64,000 nucleotides of DNA from Neobacillus mesonae (GTDB lineage Bacteria > Bacillota > Bacilli > Paenibacillales > Paenibacillaceae), in contig JAMBOW010000001.1 in assembly GCA_023715865.1 (NCBI GenBank), positions 1,798,001 through 1,862,000 of the forward strand, given 5' to 3'. Position 1 is the first letter of the stretch. Each line of letters opens with the position of its first letter. The translations under genes and the position numbers were made by a program. The notes beneath the pieces were generated by a model that had not been told where the DNA came from, did no database searches, and was given only the letters and a program-made list of their open reading frames with translations. Shown here piece after piece: positions 1 to 9,196 of the stretch.

Positions 1-686
1 AAAAAACGCTTGGCCACCAGCTGAATCTTAGAACTGATTTGCTCGGCCTCCCGCTTGTTATCTACCCGGTTTACAATCATGCCGAAGGAGCTTTGTCCGC
101 TAACTTTATGCATGACCTTGATCAGGGCGTAGGCATCTGTGACAGCTGTCGGTTCTGGCGTAGTGACGACAATACATTCATCGGCTGCTGCGATAAATGT
201 TCTATTTTCAAGTGATAAACCTGCACCGGTATCAAAAAAAATATAGTCCATTTCCGCTGTTAAGCTCTCCAAATCCGAAGTAAAGATATCAATGTCCTTC
301 TCTGTTAGAGACAGGAGCTCAACAAAGCCTGAGCCGCCTGCAATGTATGGGAGACCTAAAGGCCCAAGCTGAACGATATCGGATATTCGTTTTTCCCGGC
401 TCAGAACATGATAGAGACTGAACTTAGAGGAAACTCCCATCAGTACATCGATATTGGCCATTCCCATATCTGCGTCAAACACAAGCACTTTCTTGCCCGC
501 CGCGTGAAGCTTTAACGCCAGATTTAGTGTGAAATTGGACTTACCTACTCCGCCTTTGCCGCTTGATACTGCAATCAACTTTGCCTGCTTCTTCGGATTA
601 GGTTTTAGTACGCGGTTCTCTTCCGTTATCCTCGGAATGGGTCTCGAAGCCATTAATTCTCTGAGAGATGCGGCTTGATCGTTCAC
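1..686 (-). CDS. flhG: FlhG (YlxH/MinD-like) flagellar number ATPase, 3' part cut by window edge
   Basis: ParA/MinD-family ATPase that works with FlhF to set flagellar number and position at the membrane. Seen: a deviant Walker A motif, SSGKGGVGKSN, near residue 45, followed by a MinD-like stretch (VLVFDADMGMANID) and the FDTGAG switch region. The start is a GTG at 684-686 whose bases overlap the flhF stop as GTGA, indicating translational coupling. The N-terminal tail (about 30 residues before the P-loop) matches the short FlhF-activating extension typical of FlhG. The open frame continues past base 1, so the C-terminus with its expected amphipathic membrane helix cannot be seen. Confidence 0.93.
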   Translation of the reverse strand, partial: MNDQAASLRELMASRPIPRITEENRVLKPNPKKQAKLIAVSSGKGGVGKSNFTLNLALKLHAAGKKVLVFDADMGMANIDVLMGVSSKFSLYHVLSREKRISDIVQLGPLGLPYIAGGSGFVELLSLTEKDIDIFTSDLESLTAEMDYIFFDTGAGLSLENRTFIAAADECIVVTTPEPTAVTDAYALIKVMHKVSGQSSFGMIVNRVDNKREAEQISSKIQLVAKRF

Positions 687-1969
687 CTTATTTCACTTCC
701 TATAATGCAGTCTGATAGCTGCTTGGCATCAGGCAGCAAAATGTCGTCAGGCACATTCTGTCCGTTTGTTATGTAGGACAGTGTGACTGGATATTGATGC
801 AATACATTCAGCATGGCACCCAGGCTGTCCGTCTCATCCGTTTTTGTAAAGATGACTTTCTGCAATCCGAATTTAGTAAAATGATCCAAAATCACGAGCA
901 TATCCTCGGTTTTGGAAGTCATGCTAAGCACCAGCATCATCTCACTGTTCGGCTCGTTCAGCAGGAGACTTTTTAATTCTGAAACTAGTATTTCATTGCG
1001 GTAATTCCGCCCTGCCGTGTCCATAAAGATCAAATCACAATCCTGAAGACGTTCCATCGCCCGTTTGGTATCTGCTGGTGATTGAACAACCTCGAGGGGG
1101 ACTCCCAAGATAGACGCGTAGGTTCTAAGCTGCTCAATGGCCGAAATTCGGTAAGTATCAGCCGTAATCAATCCAACCTTACGTTTATGTTGGAACATCT
1201 GTTCAGCAGCCAGCTTAGCTATCGTCGTTGTTTTTCCAACTCCTGTCGGGCCTGCTATATATACGATTCGTGTACCCGGGTCGATCCCTGGTTCAATGCG
1301 TTCATCGAGAAACTGCTTTACCCTCTCTTGCATCATGTCAAAACCGCTTTGGTTTGTATGATCTGCCATTGCCTCTTGCATTGAATTTATCCAAGGAGTC
1401 CACAATTCATCAATGACACCTTGGTTTATTAACCTTGCCCTTACCTCATTCAGGTCACCCGGCAGTATTGCCTCATATGCTTGATGCTTCGTAAGGACTG
1501 ACATCATCGTCTTCAGCTGATGAATCTCCTCAAGCAGCGTTTCGCTAGAAGCAGCGGAAATTTCCGCTCTTTCCTGATGGGACTGATGTGCCGGATTTGA
1601 AGGAGGTGCTGTTACTCGCTCCTGGCTAATCGCCGTCTTATCGGGCAACACTTTATCTTCTTCCTGCGATTCCTTAACCGGTCCTTGTTGCCCGATCATC
1701 ACTTCGTCCGCTATTTTACGATAAGCATCTGGAACTTTTGTCCTCGGTATAGACGAAGATTGAGCAGACGGAGTATTCATACTCGGCTGTGATGGCTCAC
1801 GTTCCTCAACAGCCGCCACGACTTCGATTTTCTGCTTGCGAAATAGTCCTGCAAAACCGCCCGTTTTTACTGTTTTGGTTGATAATATGACCGCATCGGA
1901 ACCAAGTTCACTGCGAATCAGGCCCATTGCTTCAGGCATGGTATCCACTATATATTTTTTTACTCTCAT
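683..1969 (-). CDS. flhF: FlhF, SRP-type GTPase for flagellar placement
   Basis: Third member of the SRP GTPase family (with Ffh and FtsY). It recruits early flagellar components to the membrane site and is activated by FlhG. The 428-residue protein has an N-terminal basic B domain (about 1-130, low complexity and Gln/Ser-rich after residue 55), a helical N domain (about 140-225) and the G domain. P-loop [10 protein letters not shown] is at 240-249, then DTAGR and TKTDET for G3 and G4. The start overlaps the flhA stop by four bases, and its own stop overlaps the flhG start. Confidence 0.96.
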   Translation of the reverse strand: MRVKKYIVDTMPEAMGLIRSELGSDAVILSTKTVKTGGFAGLFRKQKIEVVAAVEEREPSQPSMNTPSAQSSSIPRTKVPDAYRKIADEVMIGQQGPVKESQEEDKVLPDKTAISQERVTAPPSNPAHQSHQERAEISAASSETLLEEIHQLKTMMSVLTKHQAYEAILPGDLNEVRARLINQGVIDELWTPWINSMQEAMADHTNQSGFDMMQERVKQFLDERIEPGIDPGTRIVYIAGPTGVGKTTTIAKLAAEQMFQHKRKVGLITADTYRISAIEQLRTYASILGVPLEVVQSPADTKRAMERLQDCDLIFMDTAGRNYRNEILVSELKSLLLNEPNSEMMLVLSMTSKTEDMLVILDHFTKFGLQKVIFTKTDETDSLGAMLNVLHQYPVTLSYITNGQNVPDDILLPDAKQLSDCIIGSEIR

Positions 1970-3999
1970 AGATTCACCACCCCGACACTTTGAATTTCTA
2001 CATTAGGCTCCAATTCGCTGTAGGAGAGCACCGGAATATCCTGCATCGTTCTTTCAATTAATTGGCGCAAGTACATGCGAATCGTTGGCGAAGTAAGCAC
2101 GATCGGCTGCTGGCCCGTCTGTATAAGTCTGTTCACCTGTTCCATCAGCTTCTGATAGAGAGTCTGGCTGGATACCGGATCAAGTGCTAAATAGCTGCCC
2201 TGATCTGATTGCTGAACACTTTCCGCAATTTTCTTCTCCAGATTCGGCCCGACTGTAATAACACGCATCGTTTCTCCCTTTTGGGTAAACTGCTGTGTAA
2301 TCTGTCTGGATAAAGCTTGTCTTACATATTCCGTAAGCACATCCGGATCTTTGGTGTAAGTACCGTAATCTGCAAGCGTTTCGAATATAGTGACCATATC
2401 GCGAATGGATATTTTCTCACGCAACAGTTTGGCAAGCACTTTTTGAATATCTCCTATGGAAAGAACCGAAGGAATGAGTTCATCGACCAATGCAGGATAG
2501 TTTTCTTTCAGGTTATCAACAAGCGCTTTCGTTTCTTGACGGCCCAATAGCTCATGTGCATGTTTTTTGATCATTTCCGTGAGATGAGTGGCGACAACAG
2601 AAGGCGGATCTACAACGGTGTACCCTGAGAGTTCAGCCCGATCCTTCGTTGCTTCATCAATCCACAACGCAGGAAGTCCAAAAGCAGGTTCCGTTGTTTC
2701 TATTCCAGTAATCGAGTCGTCATCATAACCAGGACTCATGGCCAAATAATGATTCAGCAGCAGCTCGCCGCTTCCGACCGTATTCCCTTTGATTTTAATA
2801 ACATATTCACTCGGTCTTAACTGAATATTGTCTCTTATTCGGATGACCGGGACGACAAGACCTAGCTCAAGCGCGCATTGTCTTCGAATCATAATGATTC
2901 GATCCAGCAAATCTCCGCCTTGTCCTGTATCTGCCAGTGGAATAAGTCCATATCCAAATTCAAATTCGATCGGATCCACCTGAAGCAGGTTAATTACACT
3001 TTCCGGACTGCGAACCTCTTCAATTTGCTGCTCCTCTTCCATCTGCTCATCGCTGATTTGCTGTTTATTCAAGTTTTGCTGCATTCTCCAGCCGGCAAAA
3101 AGAAGTAATCCAGCGAGCGGCAGTGTCGTAATCAGTTCAATCGGTGTAAAGAATCCGAGAAATGCAACCGTTGCACCAACGATGTACAGCAGCTTTGGAT
3201 ATGAAAACAGTTGGGAAGTAATATCGTCCGCCATTGTCCCATCGGAAGCGGCACGCGTAACGATAATCCCTGAAGCGGTGGAAATAAGCAGCGCAGGAAT
3301 CTGACTCACCAAACCGTCCCCGATGGTTAACAGTGAGTAAGTGGACAAAGCATCTCCGAAGCTCATGCCCATCATGACCATTCCGATAATAAAGCCGCCA
3401 ATGAGGTTGATCAGCAGGATAACGATACTTGCAATGGCGTCCCCTTTGACAAATTTACTTGCCCCGTCCATTGCTCCGTAGAAATCAGCTTCTCGTTCGA
3501 TTTTGCTTCTGCGTTCCTTGGCTTGGTGCTCATTAATAAGTCCTGCATTCAGATCCGCATCAATACTCATTTGCTTACCTGGCATCGCATCGAGTGTAAA
3601 TCTCGCCCCGACTTCCGCCACGCGCTCCGATCCTTTCGTAATTACGATAAATTGAACGACGACAAGGATAAGAAACACTATAAAACCGATGACCGGCTGT
3701 CCGCCCGAAATCCAGCTTCCGAAGGTAGCAACAACCTGGCCGGCATAAGCATCCTCCAGAATGTGCTTCGTAGTTGCAAGGTTAAGCGCAACACGAAAGA
3801 GAGTTGTGACCAGCAATAAGGAAGGAAAAATGGAGAACTCCAAAGCTTCCTTTGTATTCATCGCTACGAGCAAAATAATTAATGCGACAGCTATATTTAC
3901 GACTAAAAGTGCATCTAGTAGTCCAACAGGAATGGGGAGAATCATCATTAGCACGATGCCGATGATCCCGATTAGGATTGATAACTCTTTTATTTTCAC
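1966..3999 (-). CDS. flhA: FlhA, flagellar type III export gate component
   Basis: Integral-membrane export gate protein that forms a nonameric ring and binds chaperone-substrate complexes through its cytoplasmic domain. At 677 residues it is the usual length. The N-terminal half (to about residue 310) is a series of hydrophobic helices including the conserved stretch with ATTKHILEDA and the charged loop with RFTLDAMPGKQMSIDADLN, the FHIPEP-family signature region. The C-terminal half is soluble. It is sandwiched by four-base overlaps with flhB upstream and flhF downstream. Confidence 0.97.
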   Translation of the reverse strand: MKIKELSILIGIIGIVLMMILPIPVGLLDALLVVNIAVALIILLVAMNTKEALEFSIFPSLLLVTTLFRVALNLATTKHILEDAYAGQVVATFGSWISGGQPVIGFIVFLILVVVQFIVITKGSERVAEVGARFTLDAMPGKQMSIDADLNAGLINEHQAKERRSKIEREADFYGAMDGASKFVKGDAIASIVILLINLIGGFIIGMVMMGMSFGDALSTYSLLTIGDGLVSQIPALLISTASGIIVTRAASDGTMADDITSQLFSYPKLLYIVGATVAFLGFFTPIELITTLPLAGLLLFAGWRMQQNLNKQQISDEQMEEEQQIEEVRSPESVINLLQVDPIEFEFGYGLIPLADTGQGGDLLDRIIMIRRQCALELGLVVPVIRIRDNIQLRPSEYVIKIKGNTVGSGELLLNHYLAMSPGYDDDSITGIETTEPAFGLPALWIDEATKDRAELSGYTVVDPPSVVATHLTEMIKKHAHELLGRQETKALVDNLKENYPALVDELIPSVLSIGDIQKVLAKLLREKISIRDMVTIFETLADYGTYTKDPDVLTEYVRQALSRQITQQFTQKGETMRVITVGPNLEKKIAESVQQSDQGSYLALDPVSSQTLYQKLMEQVNRLIQTGQQPIVLTSPTIRMYLRQLIERTMQDIPVLSYSELEPNVEIQSVGVVNL

Positions 4000-5108
4000 A
4001 GGTTTCTATGCCTCCGATTCCCCGATGTATTCGATCTGCTCTTCAATTTATACACATAAGCTAGAATTTCAGCGACGGCCTGAAACAGATCGGCAGGAAT
4101 GGAATCTCCAATCTCCGTCCTCTGAAATAACGCCCTGGCAAGAGGTTTATTCTCCATAAGCATGACCCCGTGCTCTTTAGCTATCTCCCGAATTCGAAAA
4201 GCAACATGATCAGCACCTTTCGCAATTACTGTAGGAGCTTCCATTTCATTGCCGTCATATTTCAAAGCGACTGCAAAGTGAGTAGGATTCGTAATGATGA
4301 CATCCGCATTCGGGACTTCCTGCATCATACGCTGCATTGCCATGCGTCTTTGCCGTTCGCGTATTTTCCCTTTAATGAGGGGATCGCCCTCCATTTTTTT
4401 ATACTCATCTTTAATGTCCTGCTTGGACATTTTTATATTTTTTTCATGCTCATATCTCTGGTACATATAATCCAAAATCGAAAGGACAAAAAGTGCTGCC
4501 CCAATATTAATACCAAGGTCCAGCGTCATTTCAGCCGCAAATTTTAGAATTCCGTCCATGGATAATAGGCTGAGACCGGCAAACTCATCTCGTGCGCCCC
4601 ACAAAATGTCATAAACCAAGTAACCGATAATGATGAGCTTAAGTACTGATTTGAGCAGCTCAACAACCGCCCGCATGGAAAAAATGTTTTTAAAGCCTTT
4701 TATCGGATCGAGTTTACTAAATTTAGGCGTGATCCCTTCACCTGTAAACAGAAAGCCGATCTGAATATAATTGGCTATGAAGCCAATGATCACGGCAATG
4801 GCGAAAATCGGAGCAAGAAGGATTAGAATTTCAATACCAAATTGCCCAAAAAGAATCATGACGTTTTCGCTTGTCACTTCCATATTCAGCCTGTTTATAA
4901 AAATATCTTTGAAGGCGTCTGAAATCCGTTCCTTATAGAAGTTTCCGAAGATGAGAAAACACATAAAGCAGGCGAGTAAAATGGCTGCACCGGAAATCTC
5001 CATGCTTTTGGCCACCTGGCCCTTTTTCCGCGATTCCTGACGTTTTTTCGGGGTTGCCTTCTCGGTCTTTTCCCCTGAAAACATCTGCAGGTCCAGTTTA
5101 AATCTCAT
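3996..5108 (-). CDS. flhB: FlhB, export substrate-specificity switch
   Basis: Membrane component of the flagellar type III export apparatus. It switches from rod/hook to filament substrates after autocleavage. Four hydrophobic segments follow the basic N-terminal tail GEKTEKATPKKRQ. The autocleavage motif NPTH is intact (about residue 274 of this version), followed by FAVALKYD. The ATG at 5106-5108 is chosen because family members begin at the MRFKLDLQMF stretch. An in-frame TTG at 5138 would add ten non-conserved residues and has an AGAAGG sequence eight bases upstream, so it is a real alternative. The gene lies directly after fliR and overlaps flhA by four bases. Confidence 0.95.
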   Translation of the reverse strand: MRFKLDLQMFSGEKTEKATPKKRQESRKKGQVAKSMEISGAAILLACFMCFLIFGNFYKERISDAFKDIFINRLNMEVTSENVMILFGQFGIEILILLAPIFAIAVIIGFIANYIQIGFLFTGEGITPKFSKLDPIKGFKNIFSMRAVVELLKSVLKLIIIGYLVYDILWGARDEFAGLSLLSMDGILKFAAEMTLDLGINIGAALFVLSILDYMYQRYEHEKNIKMSKQDIKDEYKKMEGDPLIKGKIRERQRRMAMQRMMQEVPNADVIITNPTHFAVALKYDGNEMEAPTVIAKGADHVAFRIREIAKEHGVMLMENKPLARALFQRTEIGDSIPADLFQAVAEILAYVYKLKSRSNTSGNRRHRNL

Positions 5109-5141
5109 TGATACTCTACCCCCGCCCCGCTGACTCAAGCT

Positions 5142-5930
5142 CTAGGCCTTCTGTCCAATCACTTCCAGAACACCTTGCATAGCTTCAAACAATACTGCAA
5201 ACAAATTTTCAAACAAATACAATAAACCTGGAACGGTAACAATCATCATCGCAAGCCCTACTAAAATTTTCAACGGTACTCCAATGACAAACACATTAAA
5301 CTGCGGTGCCGTTCTTGCCAAAAATCCAAGTCCTACATCTGTCATAAATAGAGCAACAACAAGTGGTGCTGCCAGCTGAAATGCAAGCATAAATGCTTGA
5401 GCAAATGCTTTGATGAGCAGTTCTGTGATACTGCCGTTTGAGAAAGCCGTAAATATGTCATTTCCCGTGAGTGGTACCCATTCATAGCTGTACACAATGG
5501 CATCGAGCATTCTATGATGACCGTTCATGGTTAGAAACAATAAAATAGCAAATGCATACTTTAAATTTCCTGATAGAGGTGCCGCAGCACCAGTCATCGG
5601 GTCATAGACATTTGCCATCCCGAATCCAATCTGGATGTCAATAAACGCACCTGCTGTCTGAATAGCTGTAATCATCAGCAGAGCGATGTAACCAAGCAGT
5701 AGCCCCATCAAAATCTCTTTAATAATGAGCAAAATATAGTTACCATCCATAGGGATCGATTGCGTAAGTCCAAACGTCAAATACACGATAATTGTAATAA
5801 AGACCGATAAACCAATTTTAAAAATTCCCGGTACTCCTGGTGTGGAAAAAACAGGTGCTGCTACAAAAAATGCTGTTATTCGACAAAAGATAAGCAGAGC
5901 GACAGAAAAACCTTGAAGCAAGATCTCCAT
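5142..5930 (-). CDS. fliR: FliR, export gate membrane protein
   Basis: FliR belongs to the FliPQR complex that forms the core protein-conducting gate of the flagellar export apparatus. The 262-residue product is hydrophobic throughout with about six predicted membrane helices. It carries the family-typical QIGFGMANVYDPMTG stretch around residues 100-115 and GLGFLARTAPQFNVF near 200. It starts 11 bases after fliQ ends. Length is normal for Firmicute FliR proteins that are not fused to FlhB. Confidence 0.96.
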   Translation of the reverse strand: MEILLQGFSVALLIFCRITAFFVAAPVFSTPGVPGIFKIGLSVFITIIVYLTFGLTQSIPMDGNYILLIIKEILMGLLLGYIALLMITAIQTAGAFIDIQIGFGMANVYDPMTGAAAPLSGNLKYAFAILLFLTMNGHHRMLDAIVYSYEWVPLTGNDIFTAFSNGSITELLIKAFAQAFMLAFQLAAPLVVALFMTDVGLGFLARTAPQFNVFVIGVPLKILVGLAMMIVTVPGLLYLFENLFAVLFEAMQGVLEVIGQKA

Positions 5931-5941
5931 GTTTGTTTGGC

Positions 5942-6211
5942 CTACCCGATATAATTTTGAAGATTATCCAAAATGTTAAATGTAAAATCGACCATTGTTG
6001 CTAGAATCCATGGCCCAAATAGCAGTAGTGCCAAGAGTACAGCAATAATCTTCGGCACAAAAGCAAGCGTCTGCTCCTGAATCTGTGTTGTCGCCTGAAA
6101 AATACTAACTATAAGACCTACTACAAGTCCTAAGAGTAGCATTGGTGCACTGATTTTAAGTGCAATAAAAATAGCTTGTCCTGCCAGTTCAATAATAAAA
6201 TCGGATGTCAT
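5942..6211 (-). CDS. fliQ: FliQ, export gate membrane protein
   Basis: Small 89-residue membrane protein with two hydrophobic hairpin helices (about 12-38 and 50-75), the normal FliQ architecture. The central loop FQATTQIQEQTLAFVPKI is the family hallmark. It assembles with FliP and FliR into the helical export gate within the MS ring. The gene sits between fliP (35 bases upstream) and fliR in the standard order. Confidence 0.96.
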   Translation of the reverse strand: MTSDFIIELAGQAIFIALKISAPMLLLGLVVGLIVSIFQATTQIQEQTLAFVPKIIAVLLALLLFGPWILATMVDFTFNILDNLQNYIG

Positions 6212-6246
6212 GGCCGCTTGCCTCCAATGTCTAGATGCGCCCTAAC

Positions 6247-7005
6247 TCAAGGACTGAAACTTAATAATAGAGACTTCACGACCAAATACCAGCCATCCAC
6301 TAGGACAAAGAGAAGAATTTTGAAAGGCAGTGATATCATGACAGGCGGGAGCATCATCATCCCCATTGCCATAAGCACACTCGATACGACAATATCGATG
6401 ACTAGAAATGGAATAAATATCATGAAGCCCATCTGAAATGCGGTTTTTAATTCACTTATGGCATAGGCCGGAACAAGCACATGCAGCGGAATATCCTCAT
6501 AGGACTCCGGTTTCTCCGTCCCTGTGTATTCCATAAACAACAGCAGATCCTTTTCCCTTGTGTGAGAAAACATAAATTGTTTGATCGGATCAGCAGCTTC
6601 CTCCAGTGCTTCAGTTTGAGTGAGTTCTCCTCTTAGATAAGGCTGCAGTGCAACATCGTTCATTTGTGACAGGGTTGGTGACATAATAAACAATGTCAGA
6701 AAAAGAGCCAGCCCGACAAGCACTTGATTCGGTGGCATTTGGTTCGTACCTAGCGATGTTCTGACAAAGCTCAAGACGATAACGATTCTTGTAAAGCTTG
6801 TCATTAATACGAGAATTGCAGGTGCGATGCTTAATACCGTAATGAGTAAAATGATAGATAATGCGCTTGTGCTCGGTTCTTCGCCATCCGTATTCCCAAA
6901 CTCGATAGAGATGTCCGGGATCGGCTGTGCCGCAAAGGCTTCTGTACCGTTCAATACCGTCAGGCACACCCACAACAGACATGCAACTACAATCTTCTTA
7001 TTCAT
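6247..7005 (-). CDS. fliP: FliP, export gate membrane protein
   Basis: FliP forms a pentamer in the FliPQR export gate. The 252-residue product begins with a cleavable-type signal peptide (MNKKIVVACLLWVCLTVLNG, ending near AFA), known for FliP homologs. Four membrane segments follow, including the conserved TSFTRIVIVLSFVRTSLG region near residues 68-85 and the C-terminal GFMIFIPFLVIDIVVSSVLM helix. The start overlaps the fliO stop by four bases, so it is probably translationally coupled. Confidence 0.97.
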   Translation of the reverse strand: MNKKIVVACLLWVCLTVLNGTEAFAAQPIPDISIEFGNTDGEEPSTSALSIILLITVLSIAPAILVLMTSFTRIVIVLSFVRTSLGTNQMPPNQVLVGLALFLTLFIMSPTLSQMNDVALQPYLRGELTQTEALEEAADPIKQFMFSHTREKDLLLFMEYTGTEKPESYEDIPLHVLVPAYAISELKTAFQMGFMIFIPFLVIDIVVSSVLMAMGMMMLPPVMISLPFKILLFVLVDGWYLVVKSLLLSFSP

Positions 7006-7520
7006 GAATCCCTCGACCGATCTCTAGTTTCTTCTTGAAGCCAGTCTTCCATTTGTTCTTTGCGATCTGGCATCTCTTGAAGTTTCTGTTCAAATAATAG
7101 CTTGAAGTCAGCTTCATTCACCTCTTCAGACTGAGACTTGTTTTTGCCCAGCCGAGTCTTCACGTTCTGAAGATATGTGGATAAAGTAGCTGTGTCCCTT
7201 CCTTCAAGCTCGAACTGTTTCATTAACGACCTGATCTCCTCAGGATCAGACAAGGTATCAATTACATTGACATCCTCACCAATCCCAAGGATATACAGCT
7301 TACTGCCAATCTCAACGATTTGAATCGATTTGCTCGGCCCAAGGCCGACACCTCCGATAATTCGCATCGCTTTTTTTTGAAAAAAATGCTGATTCTTACG
7401 TCCCAGCCAGCGTACAAGCAGCACGATGGCTGCGATAATCGCAATGAGGACTACAATTACCCAAAGCAATTGCACATAATAGTTTGATGCCATCGCGTTG
7501 CTACTACTAGCGGCTGCCAT
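7002..7520 (-). CDS. fliO: FliO/FliZ, export apparatus assembly protein
   Basis: 172 residues with one N-terminal membrane helix (about residues 13-37) followed by a small soluble domain (RIIGGVGLGPSKSIQIVEIG). This is the FliO family architecture, called FliZ in B. subtilis. FliO helps assemble FliP into its ring. The last 50 residues are acidic/polar and poorly conserved. Position between cheY and fliP is the B. subtilis order. Assignment rests on architecture, the VGLGPSKSIQIVEIG stretch and context. Confidence 0.9.
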   Translation of the reverse strand: MAAASSSNAMASNYYVQLLWVIVVLIAIIAAIVLLVRWLGRKNQHFFQKKAMRIIGGVGLGPSKSIQIVEIGSKLYILGIGEDVNVIDTLSDPEEIRSLMKQFELEGRDTATLSTYLQNVKTRLGKNKSQSEEVNEADFKLLFEQKLQEMPDRKEQMEDWLQEETRDRSRDS

Positions 7521-7527
7521 CCTACTA

Positions 7528-7893
7528 TTAAATACCTAACGTCTTGTTAATTGCTTCAATAACGCGGTCGGATTGGAACGGTTTAACGATAAAGTCTTTC
7601 GCACCTGCTTGAATTGCATCAATAACCATTGCTTGCTGTCCCATTGCGGAGCACATAATAACTTTTGCATTAGGCTCAATCTTTTTAATTTCTTTCAGCG
7701 CTGCGATTCCGTCCATTTCCGGCATAGTGATATCCATTGTGATCAAATCCGGTTTCAGTTCTTTATATTTTTCAATGGCTTGCGCTCCATCCTGAGCTTC
7801 CCCTACAACTTCAAATCCGTTCTTAGTCAGAATGTCCCGGATCATCATTCTCATAAATGCTGCGTCGTCCACAATTAAAATTCGATTTGCCAT
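7528..7893 (-). CDS. cheY: CheY chemotaxis response regulator
   Basis: Single-domain receiver (121 residues from the chosen start) that carries phosphoryl signal from CheA to the flagellar switch. All catalytic residues are visible: the acid pair D9/D10, phosphoacceptor D54 in TMDITMPEMDG, S82 in MCSAMG and K104 in FIVKPF. ATG at 7891-7893 is preferred because family members start at MANRILIVDD. An in-frame TTG three codons earlier (7902) lies closer to the GGGAGG site and cannot be excluded. As in Bacillus, cheY lies between fliY and fliO, which couples its supply to the switch proteins. Confidence 0.97.
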   Translation of the reverse strand: MANRILIVDDAAFMRMMIRDILTKNGFEVVGEAQDGAQAIEKYKELKPDLITMDITMPEMDGIAALKEIKKIEPNAKVIMCSAMGQQAMVIDAIQAGAKDFIVKPFQSDRVIEAINKTLGI

Positions 7894-7924
7894 GTTAGTC
7901 AAAATCCTCCCTAAAAATTATGCT

Positions 7925-9196
7925 TTATTGTATTTTCTGCAGTCGGTCCCATTCGCTGATGATATCTGTTACCCGTACTCCAAAGTTCTCGTCAATGACA
8001 ACTACTTCGCCTTTAGCGATCAGCTTTTGGTTTACAAGAATATCTACCGGTTCTCCTGCAAGCTTGTCCAGCTCAATAATCGAGCCTTGTGATAATTCCA
8101 AAATATCCTTAATTTGCTTTTGGGTCCTTCCTAATTCTACGGTGACCTTAAGCGGTATGTCCATCAATAAATTCAAATTATTGTCGTTTGGCTGCCCAAA
8201 ACTTCCATTATTAAAGTTTGCGAACTGGACAGGTTGCACATTTACACCGCGTGCATGCATATTTCCGTAATGCTGTGGCTCATTAAAGCCTGCATTTGGC
8301 ATTTGCTGTGGTACTTGCGGCATAGCTTGCTGCCCTTGCCAAGGATCCTGATATGGAGCATTCGGCGGGTGCACCGGTTGGGACGGTGGCATCGTCGTGC
8401 TCTTTGGTTCCTCCTGCACTGGCACAACAGGTGCTTCATTAGGCACCTCTTGAGCTGCAATTTCCTCAACCGCCGCGGCAGTTTCAGAGACAGCTTCCTC
8501 TGCAGCTTCAGCTGAACCATGGATCAACATATGAACCATATTTTTCGCAAAGTCCACTCTTAGCAGCTGCATAATATTCGAATCAATCAAATCACCAATC
8601 AAAAGCCTGAAGGAGACCTTAATTAAGGTTTCATCCATTGGGAAGTTATTTAGGCCTTGACCGCTAGACATATTTAATATATCAATGCTTGGAGGTGAAA
8701 TATTGACGAAACGATTGAATAGCGTCGACATCGAAGTTGCTGAGGATCCCATCATCTGGTTCATAGCTTCTTGAACAGCACTGATGTGAATTTCATTTAA
8801 CTCCTCGTCCTGCGGATTACCTTCACCGCCGAGCATGAGATCAGCAATGACTTGAGCATCCCGCTTCTTAATAACCAGTGAGTTAATTCCTTCAAATCCA
8901 TCCACATAAGTAACATGAACAGTGACATGAGGTTTCGGAAATTCCTCTTCAAACTGTGACTTGCTAATAATCGATATTTTTGGTGTTGTAATATCAACTT
9001 TGTTCCCGAGTAAGGTAGACAGGGCAGTGGCCGCACTTCCAAAGGTGATGTTTCCAATCTCCCCCAGTGCATCCTGTTCCAGCGGTGTTAAATAATCGTC
9101 AACCGTTTTCACTACAGGTTCTCCGCTGGATATAGATTCAGATTGCTTCAATAGAGCATCTATTTCTTCCTGGGACAAATAATCTTTACTCGTCAA
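7925..9196 (-). CDS. fliY: FliY, CheC-like phosphatase fused to FliN switch domain
   Basis: Switch-complex protein that also dephosphorylates CheY-P. The N-terminal CheC-like half has two apparently intact E-x-x-N active sites (GEIGNITFGSAAT and QEAMNQMMGSSAT). A Pro/Gln-rich linker (about 255-335) leads to a C-terminal SpoA/FliN domain (DIPLKVTVELGRTQKQIKDI). The chosen TTG at 9194-9196 has GAAGGAG nine bases upstream. A GTG at 9214 would add six residues but has no comparable site. Either start overlaps the fliM stop, so translation is coupled. Confidence 0.95.
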   Translation of the reverse strand: MTSKDYLSQEEIDALLKQSESISSGEPVVKTVDDYLTPLEQDALGEIGNITFGSAATALSTLLGNKVDITTPKISIISKSQFEEEFPKPHVTVHVTYVDGFEGINSLVIKKRDAQVIADLMLGGEGNPQDEELNEIHISAVQEAMNQMMGSSATSMSTLFNRFVNISPPSIDILNMSSGQGLNNFPMDETLIKVSFRLLIGDLIDSNIMQLLRVDFAKNMVHMLIHGSAEAAEEAVSETAAAVEEIAAQEVPNEAPVVPVQEEPKSTTMPPSQPVHPPNAPYQDPWQGQQAMPQVPQQMPNAGFNEPQHYGNMHARGVNVQPVQFANFNNGSFGQPNDNNLNLLMDIPLKVTVELGRTQKQIKDILELSQGSIIELDKLAGEPVDILVNQKLIAKGEVVVIDENFGVRVTDIISEWDRLQKIQ